NCBI GenBank assembly: GCA_025602915.1
Contig: JAHLJZ010000035.1
Coordinates: forward strand, 1-64,000
DNA: 64,000 nt
DNA from: Paraphysoderma sedebokerense
Lineage: Eukaryota > Blastocladiomycota > Physodermatomycetes > Physodermatales > Physodermataceae
Reading direction: 5' to 3'
Position numbers and translations under genes: made by a program
Notes under the pieces: model-generated
What the model was told of the DNA's origin: nothing
Seen by the model: the letters and a program-made list of their open reading frames with translations, nothing else
Database searches by the model: none
Part shown: piece by piece, positions 22,789 to 34,197 of the stretch
Position numbering within the stretch: the first letter of the stretch is position 1
Layout of the letters: the number at the start of each line of letters is the position of its first letter

Positions 22789-25415
22789 CTATGAATCTTC
22801 TATCAACAATCTTTCCGTCTCGCCTTTGCGTCCTTCAGTACTAGGTACCAGTCCCAATCTCGACATACTATTTTTCACGCCCTTTATCAAATCGAGATAT
22901 CCTTTGCCACTTTCTTCGACTACATTCACAATCTTATCAATATCTTTTATTTTGTTTAAGCCTTGTTTTAGGTTGTTCATTTCTATTTGCAGAGTTTTGT
23001 TTTCGGTCACAAGTTTTGTCATTCGGGTAGATTTGATATCAAATGTACTTTGGATATCGGCAATTTGATCGATCAAAGAACTAGGTAGCATTTCCCAGTA
23101 AATTTTCAGAACAGGGAGGATGAATTCGGAAGAAATCATGACGCATACCACTTCTCTTGTGCGAATTTGAGTAACTCTTCTTCTTGGCGGTTGAGTCGTT
23201 TTTCCGCATCTTTCATTTGTTCCTCCAACATTATTTTATAGTCATTTGCTAAAATCCATAACAGAATTAGTAAGGAGCGACGATCCGGACTGATATAATT
23301 GATGCCGTCACACACCTTTACCGAGCGACAAATCCTTCTCTTGGAGCTTGTTCATTGATTTTTACACCATTAGCGTATCATCGAAATGCCGCCAGGTAGC
23401 GTATTAATATATACACACCTTTACAATCAATTCTGAAATTCTTCGATCTTTGGTTTCAATGGTAATCTTCAGCATACTTTTCTCATCGTTTAGTGAATTT
23501 ATTTCAGCGCGTAAAGACTCTGTCTCATTTAGTCGATTTTGCCGATTTTGTACTTTTGACGTCTCCTGTTCGGTTTCCTGTTCAGGAGTTGTTATGAGTT
23601 TCTGAAGTGAATGTGTGCTTTATTATTGAAATTGACAGCACCTGTTTCAACCGTCCCCTCAACTGCTCTAATTCATTTGTCAAAGTGACATTCTGCTCAA
23701 CGATGTCTTGGAAATCGGACATAACTTTTTTTCTCAAATGCTCATCGTGATTTCTTTGAGCTTCGAGGTGCTTTAATTCCGTTTGTATAGTTATTTTATC
23801 ATTCTGCCAACGCGACCAAGTCGGTTAGTCGAGCTAGAACTCCAAAAGAACCAGTTTCGAGGGCACAACGTACATTCAATTCCTTAATATGGTTTTGATA
23901 CATTTGTATATCATGATTTAGCGGATGATTTTCTTGCATTTCGATCTTAGGCTAAATATTCGGTATCAGAGAAAGTACTGACCCAATGAATTATGTATTG
24001 CAACTAACTCAAGAAACGAGATACCTGTAAACTCATGATCTTGCTTTGTAGATCGTCGCACTTTAATTTTAACTTTCCGTTTATCTGAATTTGTTCTTCG
24101 ACCTAAGTTGGGCACCATCCGGGACATTAATTTCGCTACGAAACAAATCGCCAACCGGACTAGAAAGTTTCGGTCGTACCTGATCTCTATATTTTTGAGT
24201 CTTCATATCAGATTGACTTATCTGTCTTTGCAATTTCTCTTTCTCTTCTTGAATCCGACGGTATACTTCTTGGACTTGTTTCCTCTACGAAGGTTCAACT
24301 GAAGTTAGCATATTTGTTTCAATTCCTGAGTCATGGGATGATCAAGACAAAGAACTACCTCTATTTCTCCATACTCTAGTTTCTTTGTTAATTTGAAATT
24401 TAATCCCGTCAACTGCTCCTTAGCTATGGCCGCTGATTCTGAAGATATACGAGAATGGGGTTATTGATATTCAGCCCTTCTGTTCGCAAAAAGCAAATAA
24501 CACGAAAATGCAGTACCCTTAACCCGCTGTAATTCATCTTTTAACTCAGTGTTCTCGTTCCTTAATGTTGAGTTTTCAATTTCCAGACTCTTAAGCTGAG
24601 ATTCCAATTTTAATATTTGGACTTCCAAGTCCTACAACAGAACAAGTTGATCAGTGTTGGACATTTTTAGTAGAATACGTGATTTCCATTCGAATGGGTC
24701 ATCTCGTTGATTCACAAAAGTAGGAACACACCTCATGCTTTCTGGCGGAATTGTCAAGTGTATCGTTATGTTGCCCAGTAGAGGGTTCCACTCTCGGAGG
24801 TGACCAGGATAATCTTCTACCATCAGCCGTGGATGGCCTGCGTATCGCATCTGCTGAATTGAATATTATATTGTGAATTCTTAATGAAATTTGATTATTC
24901 AAACTTCATCATGTTACCCTTTGAGCTTTGAAGAATGGTAATTAGACGATGCAGGTATATTTCGAAAATTCGCGATAAGGAACCTACTGAAATCGATTCT
25001 CAAATTCTAAAGCATAAATTTTTTGTTCCAATTGTTTAATATATTCTGTCTGCGCATTCTGCGTGTTATCCGGAAGAACAGACAAGTCGAGTCGTGACGA
25101 TGCTATTATCCTAAGCGTAGAACGTCCATTTCAAAGGAAAACAAAGGTAAAATTCAATATGGCGAGGAATTCGACAATGGATGAGAAGCCGAAGAGCTGA
25201 AAAGTTATAGTATACGAAAGACACTAACGATGAATTGGATTTACGATTTGGAGAGAGTTTGAGAGCTGATCTGGATAAGGCAATCGTTCGTCCTAGAAGA
25301 CATAACAGTTAAAATTGACTGAAAAGGGAGGCCATGAATTACATATGATAAATGCTGTACCCGACGACAACGATGTAAACGACTTTGTAGGGGTTCTTTT
25401 GGGCGAATATGACAT
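22789..25415 (-). CDS. Long coiled-coil protein, possibly flagellar/centrosomal
   Basis: A many-exon gene (about fourteen short exons) runs from MSYSPKRTPTK at 25415 to a stop at 22789. The N-terminus is Ser/Lys-rich. Then follows TEYIKQLEQKIYALEFENRF, a Ser/Pro patch (SADAIRRPSTADGRR), and almost continuous heptad-rich coiled coil (LKLESQLKSLEIENSTLR, LRAEINSLNDEKSMLK, KRLNRQEEELLKFAQEK). I did not fix every splice site. The last exon boundary gives ...EKCSLIDQIADIQSTF... in frame. No family was recognised with confidence. The gene is divergent to the axonemal dynein light chain gene across only 202 bp, which suggests a ciliary or basal-body role; that is inference from position. Confidence 0.6.
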
Positions 25416-25617
25416 TTCTTTACATTCTTTCCTTATAAATCAATAGTTTTAAGCAAAGATAGAAGCATATATACTATGAGGGAATCCTGGAAGAGTAGAA
25501 TCTGACGCGAGTTGTCGAAAATCAAACTGGAAATCTCATTCTCTTTACGCTTACTTTTATCTCCTACGTCATTACAAACAGCAAACATCACTTAATTTGC
25601 AAAAAATAACTTAAGAT
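25416..25617. promoter_or_regulatory. Bidirectional promoter, coiled-coil gene / DNALI1
   Basis: A 202 bp divergent intergenic region. It contains a CRE-like TACGTCAT at 25566-25573, about 45 bp upstream of the DNALI1 start, and a TATA-like ttataaat at 25433-25440, just upstream of the coiled-coil gene start. These are matches by eye only. The short spacing suggests coordinated expression of the pair. Confidence 0.4.
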
Positions 25618-26855
25618 ATGCCTGCACCGACACCGACAGCACAACCAACGTCTCTCATCCGTTATGATAATCCCGTGCTTGTGTCCCGTTCCGATAGAAC
25701 AAACTCGCTCAAACAAAATCTCACAGCAAGCTCGCCTTCATCACCCACGAAACAAACTCTTAATAGTGTTACAGGAACCAACAGCATTTCACAACAGGGT
25801 AACCGAGTTGGGAATCCTATTAAACAAAAGTTACCACCTGTAGATGATCGATCTGGTAAAAAATCATCTGTGACCCAGGGTGATGATATTTTGAGCTCTA
25901 TCTTACCGCCGAGGTTTGCATCATCCTGACGTTGAACGTACCGAACATATTTTTTTCTGAGAAGCTATTGTTTTTAAGGGAATGGGAAGAAAACGGTGAA
26001 TTGTGGATTCAAAAAATTTCAAGTGCACCCTCTACAAGATTGGATGTGTTGAACCTTCAGGTACTATTAGCAATCTAGATGTTAAAACTGCAGAATTCTG
26101 AACTACCGACAATATATTTTTTGAACGATTGCCATTACATTCATCGACAAATAGGAGCAACTCGATGCAGCATTACAAGCTCAGCAAGCAAGGGAAACAG
26201 GAATATGTCCTATCCGCAGAGAACTGTACGCACAGGTCTTCGGTAATTATCAATTTGATCAACCCATAGCCCGAATCCATTTGCTTACTTTCTTATTCAT
26301 TCAATACAGACGAACTTATCCGTCAAGTGACAATCTCTTGCCAAGAACGAGGGCTTTTATTACTCCGCGTTCGAGATGAAATCAGTATGACTATGACGGC
26401 TTACCAGATTTTATATGAGAGCAGTATAGCATTTGGAATGAGAAAAGCGCTAATGGCTGAATGGGGCAAGTCAGAAATGGAAAATTCGGTTCGTACTATC
26501 ATTCGACCATGCTACCAAAAAACTCGATATTTTGAGTTCTTGTTCCGCCTACTTATCCCTGTCTTGTGCCTAGATGAAGAAACTTGAAGATGATAAGAAG
26601 CAACTTGAACAACAAGTGCTGGAATTGAGAGCAAAGTGTGAAAGTATTGAAAAACGGGAAGCAGATCGGAGGATTATGGAGGAACGAAAGCATACTGAAG
26701 AAATCTCTTTTCTGAAGAAGACGAATATGCAGTTGAAGGTAAGATGGCTTTATCTACCTTCTGAGGATCATATGAGAAGCTGACTGCGGCATTGCGCTTT
26801 CGGATGATGACAGAGTCAACTGGAAGGAATTCTTAATCTCCAAAAGAAGCAGTGA
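25618..26855 (+). CDS. DNALI1: Axonemal dynein light intermediate polypeptide (p28)
   Basis: DNALI1/p28 is a light chain of single-headed inner dynein arms and is needed for flagellar beating. Six exons (25618-25913, 25979-26060, 26155-26242, 26310-26488, 26574-26738, 26814-26855) join to 283 aa, close to the usual length (about 255-280). Recognised blocks in order: DDILSSILPPREWEENGELW, RLDVLNLQEQLDAALQ, ARETGICPIRRELYAQVFDE, LIRQVTISCQERGLLLLRVR, YQILYESSIAFGMRKAL, then a coiled-coil tail with CESIEKREADRR, EEISFLKKTNMQLK and QLEGIL. The first 85 residues are a Ser/Pro/Gln-rich leader, as in homologues. The gene is diagnostic of an organism that makes a motile flagellum, here presumably the zoospore. 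Confidence 0.95.
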
Positions 26856-27312
26856 TAGTTGACGCTGGAAATTAAGCTCAAAATTCTACATTGATTCTTC
26901 CCGCTTAATTGTATTTAATGTATTCTGTGTGATATTGATGCAATCGGTTGTGTGATCTGGGAACATGTAGATAGAAGTTCATTGTTCTGGGGGTGTTTAC
27001 GGTTTATGTCTGTTCAACGGTCAAAATCTTGCAGCATTCGTTCACTGCATTTTCGGTACATATGGCTTGACTTTACTGTCTAGACTTGGTTTAGTTTAAG
27101 AATAATATGAATTGGTGGATTTACATATAAACGAAAATTCGACTTACAACGATGTCGCGGAAGGAATGCAAAAAACCCTCGCCAAACGAGTTCCGATCTT
27201 GTCCGCGCTCGTCCGTGTTTAATTGGAATGCACATCATCAGAGATTAGGATTCTGCTCGTTCTAATCTCATCATCAGACATTTCTACCCCACAGACCGCA
27301 ATAGACTGTATC
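26856..27312. other. Intergenic, promoter of BCKDHA
   Basis: About 460 bp between DNALI1 and BCKDHA, which have the same orientation. No gene or RNA was seen. Confidence 0.5.
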
Positions 27313-29117
27313 ATGACGCTGTTACCTTCCTTCTTGCGTTCGTCCCGTCTTATCCTCCGTTCTTCTAGTAAAGCTCTCCGTGCCCCTCTGTGCAGGGTAA
27401 GGCCCTCGTCTAACTTGCGCCCATTCCTGGACCTGTCTGTAACCAAGTCTTTTAAAAACTATTTCTCTGTAATCTTTGTGTATGAATAGCTTGTGCACAC
27501 TACGATACCGAGTTTAAAGTCTTCGGAAGCAGTTTCGCATGATGGCCCAAAATTTCCCGGTGCCATAAACTCAAAATACACGGAGCGACTAAATTTGTTG
27601 ACAAACTACCCTGTTATCCCGACATTTAGAGTTCTTGATAAGGATGGAAAAGTGTTGAATAAAGAGTATGAATATAAGGTTTGTTTAACTTACTCCTTAT
27701 AGTGGGGACTTTTGCTGTCCTGCAGTGGGACTGAAGAAGTGTCTTGGATTCGTTCTTCGATTACTGTTTGTGGTCTCTGGAGAGTCATCTTGCATTCACT
27801 AATTGGATATCCAAACGGTTTCAACATCTGTGTATATAGGAGTGCACACAACCGTGGGCAACCAAAATTTATAAGGATATGATCACTCTCAATATTATGG
27901 ATATGATTCTTTACGAAGCTCAGCGTCAAGGCCGAATATCGTTTTACATGACTTCATACGGTGAGGAAGCTACACATATGGGAAGTGCTGCGGCTTTAGG
28001 AGAAGGGGACGTTATTTTTGGACAGGTCAGTTGCGATTGTTGAATCTCCGATGCGGAATTTATTGGCCAGTTGACTCATCGACTTGATCACCCTTTTTGT
28101 CTGTTGAAACATTAGTATCGCGAGAGCGGTGTTCTTCTTCACCTCGGTTTTACGCTCGAGGAGTTCATGAATCAATGTTATAGTAACGAAGAAGACTATG
28201 GAAAAGGTCGACAAATGCCTGTTCACTATGGTTCAGCCCGACTCAATTTCCACACTATCTCGTCTCCTTTGGGAACGCAAATACCTCAAGCTGCTGGCGC
28301 AGCGTATGGTTTAAAGAGAGAAGGAAAGGATAACATTGTGATTTGTTATTTCGGAGACGGTGCCGCTTCCGAGGGTGACTTCCATGCTGCTTTAAATATG
28401 GCATCAACTACTGGCGCTCCTTGTGTATTCTTCTGGTGAGTTCTCGAGAGACCCTTATCTCCTGATTGTGATCAGCGTTCTACTAACTTCGTCTATGTAG
28501 CCGCAACAACGGATTTGCCATCTCCACCCCGGCATTGGAACAATACAGAGGTGACGGAATTGCATCTCGAGGCGTCGGCTACGGTATCGATACCATCCGA
28601 GTTGACGGAAATGATGTCATGGCTGTCTACGCTGCCACAAAGATGGCAAGGGAAATAGCAATTAAGCAAAAGAAGCCTGTGTTAATTGAGGCTTTGACTT
28701 ATCGGTAATCTTCAGTTTGCATTCGCAGTATGTCATAAATGACGATTCTAACATTCTTCAATAAACCTATATAGTATCGGGCACCATTCAACGTCCGATG
28801 ACTCCTCAGCTTACCGTTCTAAGAAAGAAGTTGAAGACTGGCGTTCGAAAGATAACCCATCCGTTCGATTCCGTAAGTATTTGGAATCGAAATCTTGGTG
28901 GTCACAGGCCGACGAAGATTCATTCCGTAAAGATATTCGAAGGCAAATTCTTACAGCTTTCGCTGATGCGGAAAAGAAGAAGAAGCCGTCCATCAAGGAG
29001 TTATTCACAGATGTTTATGATACTGTTCCTCCTCATCTGAAGGAACAAGAGAAGGAATTGTGGGAGATTGTGGAAAAATATCCAGAATATTATCCCACCG
29101 ATCAGTTCAAGAAATAA
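27313..29117 (+). CDS. BCKDHA: Branched-chain 2-oxoacid dehydrogenase E1 alpha, mitochondrial
   Basis: This is the thiamine diphosphate-dependent E1 alpha subunit that decarboxylates the 2-oxoacids of Leu, Ile and Val in the mitochondrial matrix. Six exons (27313-27396, 27490-27678, 27840-28025, 28116-28435, 28501-28704, 28775-29117) join to 441 aa, the family length. The first exon is a classic presequence ([19 protein letters not shown]). Motifs follow in order: [40 protein letters not shown], the ThDP/Mg motif [17 protein letters not shown]...[18 protein letters not shown], and the phosphorylation-loop segment [16 protein letters not shown] with its regulatory serines. SSAYR and the C-terminal [11 protein letters not shown] are complete. 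The E1 beta and E2 subunits must lie elsewhere. Confidence 0.96.
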
Positions 29118-29454
29118 TGGTGTGGTTGTTCCGCCCTTGTTGATGGCCAGTAATGCATTCACTTATGATATTGTCATGAAGGACAAAGACAATGATAATA
29201 GAGCACTTAATCTTGCGTTATAGAGTAGCTAAATAGCCCTGATTTGGCCGCGTTTGTGTATATTTTCCTTGGTTAATTAAAAAAAGTTCAATCTTTGTAA
29301 AATGGCCAAAACGCGAGAATTCGCATTCATTCACAGTAGGGACATGACACATTTGTGGATACACTAGGATACACTCTTATCCGCACTTTGCTCCATCGCA
29401 ATTTATAAGAGGAACATTAAGTGAACGTTGTGCGCAATAGAAGCAAGGTTTAGA
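29118..29454. other. Intergenic, no gene seen
   Basis: A 337 bp gap between two same-strand genes, with an A-rich run around 29278-29288. Nothing else was recognised. Confidence 0.5.
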
Positions 29455-30171
29455 ATGGCAGACCATCAACAATCCGAGTTATATAGAAATTTAAGGAACT
29501 TATCATTCGCCGTCATCCTTACCAGTATGCATTCGTTGTATTGGTCTCTTATCTTCCCGTTATGTGTAAGTATTAACGTCACTATATAGTACTCTATATC
29601 TCACACTATAGCGACCCAAACAATCTTTCCACCACATCCCGAAAATATCGTCGCTCAGTGACACCCCCTGCACCCATCGAATTCGCCTCAAAACAACCTG
29701 CTCACTGCTCCACCAATGATTTCAAATACTTCATTCTACCCCCCGTAGCGCACACAGAGACCCAAAATGCATGTGAGAGTTTGGAATTGAAAGTACCTGA
29801 TTTTTCAGAAATTGCTGTTGGAAAATCATTGATAGTGCGACCAGAAATTGAAGGCTTGTTGAATGAGAACTGTGTGGGAATCGGGAATAGTGTATGGATT
29901 AAGTCCACCGAGCCGGAATCCTGTGCAGTCTTAAAAATTGATGATGGTGGTGAAAGTATGTCTTTCTTTCTTTTATCCAAGTCTCTTTAATTCATTTCCC
30001 AGTTAATGTTTGATATTAACATCACTTTATTGAACTTGTCTGCCTGCACTTCTTCCAGTATCATTCGCCATCCTTCCTTTCGAGCAATGTGCGATAGAGA
30101 AGCTTCCTGTTCTGTGTAAATCTCCGCTTGACCTTAAATCTATATTATCCGGATCTTCGTCGACAACGTGA
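29455..30171 (+). CDS. Unknown protein with N-terminal membrane anchor, 182 aa
   Basis: Three exons (29455-29524, 29590-29955, 30059-30171) join in frame to 182 aa. The N-terminus MADHQQSELYRNLRNL precedes a hydrophobic segment (LSFAVILTILYISHY, about residues 16-30). This looks like a signal anchor with the rest of the protein lumenal or extracellular. The body contains six cysteines and short beta-like stretches (SLIVRPEIEGLL, SFAILPFEQC) and ends in a Ser/Thr tail. No family is recognised. The first intron donor GTATGC and the acceptor at 29589 were chosen because they keep the frame; another acceptor at 29610 does not. Confidence 0.5.
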
Positions 30172-30713
30172 GCTCAACTGTCGAGACAACTGTACATACT
30201 ATTCTGTATTAAATCAATTTCAATCAAATGAATGTTATTTATCCTGGGTGACAACGAATTAGCCTGGACATTGCCCGAAGTATCGGGGTTTCGGTTGTCC
30301 ATACTAACGTCCGAGCTACCGATAAGGAATTGTTCTTGCGACAAAGTTCCACAGGTTACCATGTTGTCTGTAAATACTCAGCCTAAATTATTCGACATTT
30401 GTCGTTTAAACCGATGACACGGATGATTTGTGCTTGTTCTTTGGGTCTCATTGCTTTACAGTTAATCTTTCGCTTTACATTGGTAATATGATACAACCTA
30501 TTACTGGGTTTCTAACCTAATCATTTCTGGCGGTGATATTTTACGGAATCGAATGGGCAGCGCAATTTACAGTTTATGCTATTTAGATCCTTGAACAGTT
30601 AACAGAATACGGGAGCTGCATTCAATCGAAGGCATGAATGCAAAGAATTCATGGATGAGTTGCCACCATTATCGTTAAGCTGACAGTTTCTAGGGAATAT
30701 CAGACGGTGAGCT
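30172..30713. other. Intergenic before the receptor array
   Basis: About 540 bp of AT-rich sequence between a plus-strand gene and the 3' end of the first receptor. No gene was seen. Confidence 0.45.
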
Positions 30714-31935
30714 TCAACTCGTTGCTCGTCCATTTAAAGGCTTTTGACTTCGCCAAAACGTAAAACGAATTTTCCATCGGGTGTCCATTGTTAGAATGAT
30801 TAGTGGATTGAAAATGCAATGACTGAAATGAAAAGATCCTAAGAACCAGTCTAAAATATGACTGACGTGTTCCCCTGTCAACATTTGATATAAGAATGAA
30901 CATAGGCTTCCTATCCAGGCTTTTAAGAAAGAAAAATTACAAAATTAGAGAAGAAGCCTTGGCGTTTACAATAAAGAGGGATGTACCAATGTATAACGCG
31001 AAGGTAATGATTGCCAGTTTTTTCGTCATGGCTATCTGTTTTGCCTGCGCTGTACGGTCTCGAGAAGGTGCAACTTCGGAATTAAATGTTCCATTTTGTG
31101 GTGACAGACTATTTTTGGAGAGCGATGACTTGTTGGAATAGTGCGCCGAAGTCTTCATCTTGATTCCATGATCTTGCTGGATGGCTGGTACGCCCTCAGG
31201 ACAGTTGTTCGGCAGTTCAGCGTTTTTTATAATAAACGACTTCTCGTTCCATCTGAAACCGTCCGCCACGGCCTTCTTCCATATTCCATAATAAGATACT
31301 GTAATGATGGACAGAACGCATACGATAAATGTCACCAGAACAATACTGTACGATCGATGTAATAAATCGTTTCGTCGAAAGTCGGGCAAGCAGTACACAT
31401 CAGATGCCTGGCTAACAATATCTATGTTCACCAGTATGGGGTACAAACCAACCCCAATATGAAAAAACCAGAAAAAAATCAAAATGCTAAACATTCTATT
31501 AGAATTAGTAGACTTTCCGAGGACTATGTGGAAATATCTCTCCACGCTAATTATAGTGGCCGAAGTAATTGATAAACCTAATGGAAATTGGAAATCGTGA
31601 ACACCGTAAATATAACTCAACACTAAGTAGAATTCAGTCTGGCCTACCCTACCTAAGAATGAAACCAATTCTATACTGCTTAGATAACACCAAAAATAGC
31701 CAACACTTGAATTTAGAACATGAGCACCGCAAAATAGTAAACTGGAATAAGCGCAAAGCGTGTCACTTAAGACCATATTTACAAGGGCCATCTGAGACAC
31801 TTTCAAACTTTTACGGCTTTTGTATATCCGTACCAAAAGTAACGTGTTTAAGAGAGTGCCAATTATAGTTAATGCGAACAGTAAGTAGTTTAGTGTCATG
31901 TTTCTATCACGCCAAACCCATCGTGAGACCACCAT
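30714..31935 (-). CDS. Class A type GPCR, array member 1
   Basis: Three exons (31935-31653, 31577-30987, 30919-30714) join to 359 aa with seven hydrophobic segments. Class A landmarks: Asn in TM1 (LLNTLLL), Asp in TM2 (VLSDTLC), TM3 Cys (YFWCYLSS) with ERY at its end, TM4 Trp, ECL2 Cys (DVYCLPDF), and NPLIIL in TM7. The third loop begins WKKAVADGFRWNEKSF and then becomes a Ser/Asn-rich variable stretch before AKQIAMTKKLAIIT. TM6 has AWIG where most class A receptors have CWxP. TM7 has no lysine, so a retinal Schiff base is not expected. The first intron is 75 nt, divisible by three and without stops. TM7 reads TMDTRWK, against TMDSRWK in its relatives. Confidence 0.85.
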
Positions 31936-32577
31936 AACGGCTGTGATGTATGATTGTAATGGAGAGTTTGCAATTCTCTACTTCCGTCTTTGTAGACTGA
32001 AAGGGAACTGATACCAAGGGCAGTCGCGGAGAAAGAGTTGGGCTCGTGTTCGAATTGTCCCGACACTGATATCCAAATATCAAAATACCACGGACTCGCA
32101 TAATCGGTGATGTCACGCCCAATGGAACTACTTAATGCTTTGAGGAAGATATTTCAAAGAGGTAGCCAGAAAATCAATTTGTGGAATTGCGTTCATCTTT
32201 GCTGTATTTATGAAACAACTGCTTCAGTACTCGGAATCCCAGATATCTCGAAAGCCTTCAATACATGAAACAGGAAACTCTTTTTATTTTGAAAGCAGCC
32301 TATTAGTACTGTAACAGTAAGCGACCATGCCAACACAATTTATTAAATTAAAGGATCCCATTGTTCCCAATTTCAGGCCTTCCTGGAGGAATAACCGAAT
32401 ATCGATAATTGGTTATCTCCATAATCGATGAAGATGAAGCAGACGTTCCGGGAAACACCCTTCGTCAGTACAAAACCAAGTGTTATGTTATTCCGGTTGA
32501 AAATTACGACTTCCACATTCTAAAAGTGTCCGGATAGTATCATTATGCCGCCAAGCTTTAATGAAACTATCTGTCTG
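31936..32577. promoter_or_regulatory. Intergenic with upstream element of receptor 1
   Basis: This is the gap between receptors 1 and 2. The forward strand at 32042-32060 reads GCTCGTGTTCGAATTGTCC, which in gene orientation is a CACGAGC core preceded by a GGAC/GGGC half about 107-125 bp upstream of the receptor 1 ATG. Related sequences lie at similar positions before most other array members. Confidence 0.45.
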
Positions 32578-33763
32578 TTAACTAAGGCAGGACCACCACC
32601 TCCATTCACTTTGCATTGTTGCAAAGATAAGCGGAGTTGAAATGTAATGAACGAAATGCAAGATTCCTAAACACCAGTCGATGATAGGGGTGACTTGGTT
32701 CTCAGTTGATATCTGATATAGGAAGGAACAAAGGTTGCCTAACCAAGCTTATATATGAACGATGGGATAAGTAAATAATTTGAACTATGTAGTGCCGACA
32801 GGACACAGAGAGGAGAATTGTTCTCACCTAAAAATATAACAACTGTGATGGCCGCCATCTTCTTCGTGATGGTTAGTTGTTTGGAATAATCATGCTTGGG
32901 GTTCCGAGCTACAGCAGATTTTGATGTAAATCCTACTTGTCGGGGAACAATAGCAAGGATTTCAAACGAAATCGGGGCGGATTTCTGTATCCTTGCATCG
33001 CTTTTAGTAGACATTTCGATTTGAACGGAGGTCTGCTTTGGTAGCTCAGTAATAGCATCTCCGAAGGTAGTAGGCTTAAAATTCTGACTGGAACTCTCTG
33101 CCACTACACTTCTCCACATTTTGTAATACGAAGTAGAAATCATGCCCAACATGAAAAAAATACTTGTCACCACGAAAACAGAGTATATTCGATGCAATAG
33201 ATCACTCCGTCGGAAGTCGGGCAGGCAGTATCCTTGAAAAGCTTGGACAGCAATGTTGATATCAACCATGAGTGGATAAAAAGTCAAGAGAAGATGCGCA
33301 ATCCAAAGAAATACTAATAAGAAAAACATTATTTCAAAGCTGGCTATCTTCTTTCGAACCATATGGAAGTATCGTTCGATACTAATTAAACATGTTGATG
33401 AACTAGATAAACCTGTAAGTTTGAACAAAAAAGTGAATTGTGAGTGGAAAGTTAGCAGTAAATGATATTTAAAGTCTTACCGAAAAACAATGTGAATATG
33501 GTAGAACTGAAATGACACAACGGTGAGTCAAGAGGCAATGATGCCAGAAGTGAGCACCACAAGAGCAGACTGAAATAGGAACATAATGTATTGCTAATAA
33601 CGATATTCAGAAGAGGCATATGCCATGCTTTGAAATGTTTCCGGTTTTTACTAATACGGATAAGGAGCAAGGTGTTCACTCCGCAAGCAGTCAGAGTAAA
33701 TACAAGTAACAAAGCGTTGAGTACTTTGCTTTCGAGATCCACCTGCCGCTGTGAGGGAACCAT
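32578..33763 (-). CDS. Divergent class A type GPCR, array member 2
   Basis: Three exons (33763 or 33847-33481, 33412-32828, 32747-32578) join in frame, giving 345 aa from MVPSQRQ or 373 aa from an upstream Met at 33847. I prefer the shorter start: it matches the other members, and it places the shared upstream element (33871) at about 108 bp. ERY in TM3 and the ECL2 Cys (QGYCLPDFRRSDLLH) are kept. Three otherwise invariant features are lost: the TM2 Asp is Asn (VISNTLC), the ICL3 motif ADGFKWNEKSF is degenerate, and TM7 has STPLIF in place of FNPLII. The frame is open throughout. It is either a functionally changed receptor or a recently dead one. Confidence 0.75.
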
Positions 33764-33847
33764 AGTGTCTGATGATGCTTTTATGTTGGTAAATGTGATT
33801 TGAAAGTTCCTTTCATTATTCCCGTTGTCCGATCGAATTGTCGTCAC

Positions 33848-34197
33848 AACCTTGATTGGATGCCTCTGAAGCTCGTGCTTTGCATCATGAAGATCACTTT
33901 ATCCCCTTCGAGAATCAAGACAATTGAAACCGGAAAAGTCCACAATATCTACATTGAATAACGGGGGAAGACGCCTTGGCAATTTTTATTCTTAGATTTT
34001 CTACAGATTAGAAGCGCAAACAACGGACTGTAATCCAAATGGCTTCATATAACGAGCTGGGCGTATCAGTTATCACACACTCAGCTGTTCGACACGAATA
34101 GCTTGAATCAGCGAATATCCACCGACATTGTTGTTATGCGGATTCTATAACGTCACCATGGGAATAGCTTTCAAAATACTGCCTCGTCAACTACACG
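33848..34197. promoter_or_regulatory. Intergenic with upstream element of receptor 2
   Basis: Contains GCTCGTGC at 33871-33878 (CACGAGC in gene orientation), the core shared by the array promoters. Otherwise AT-rich, with no gene. Confidence 0.4.
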
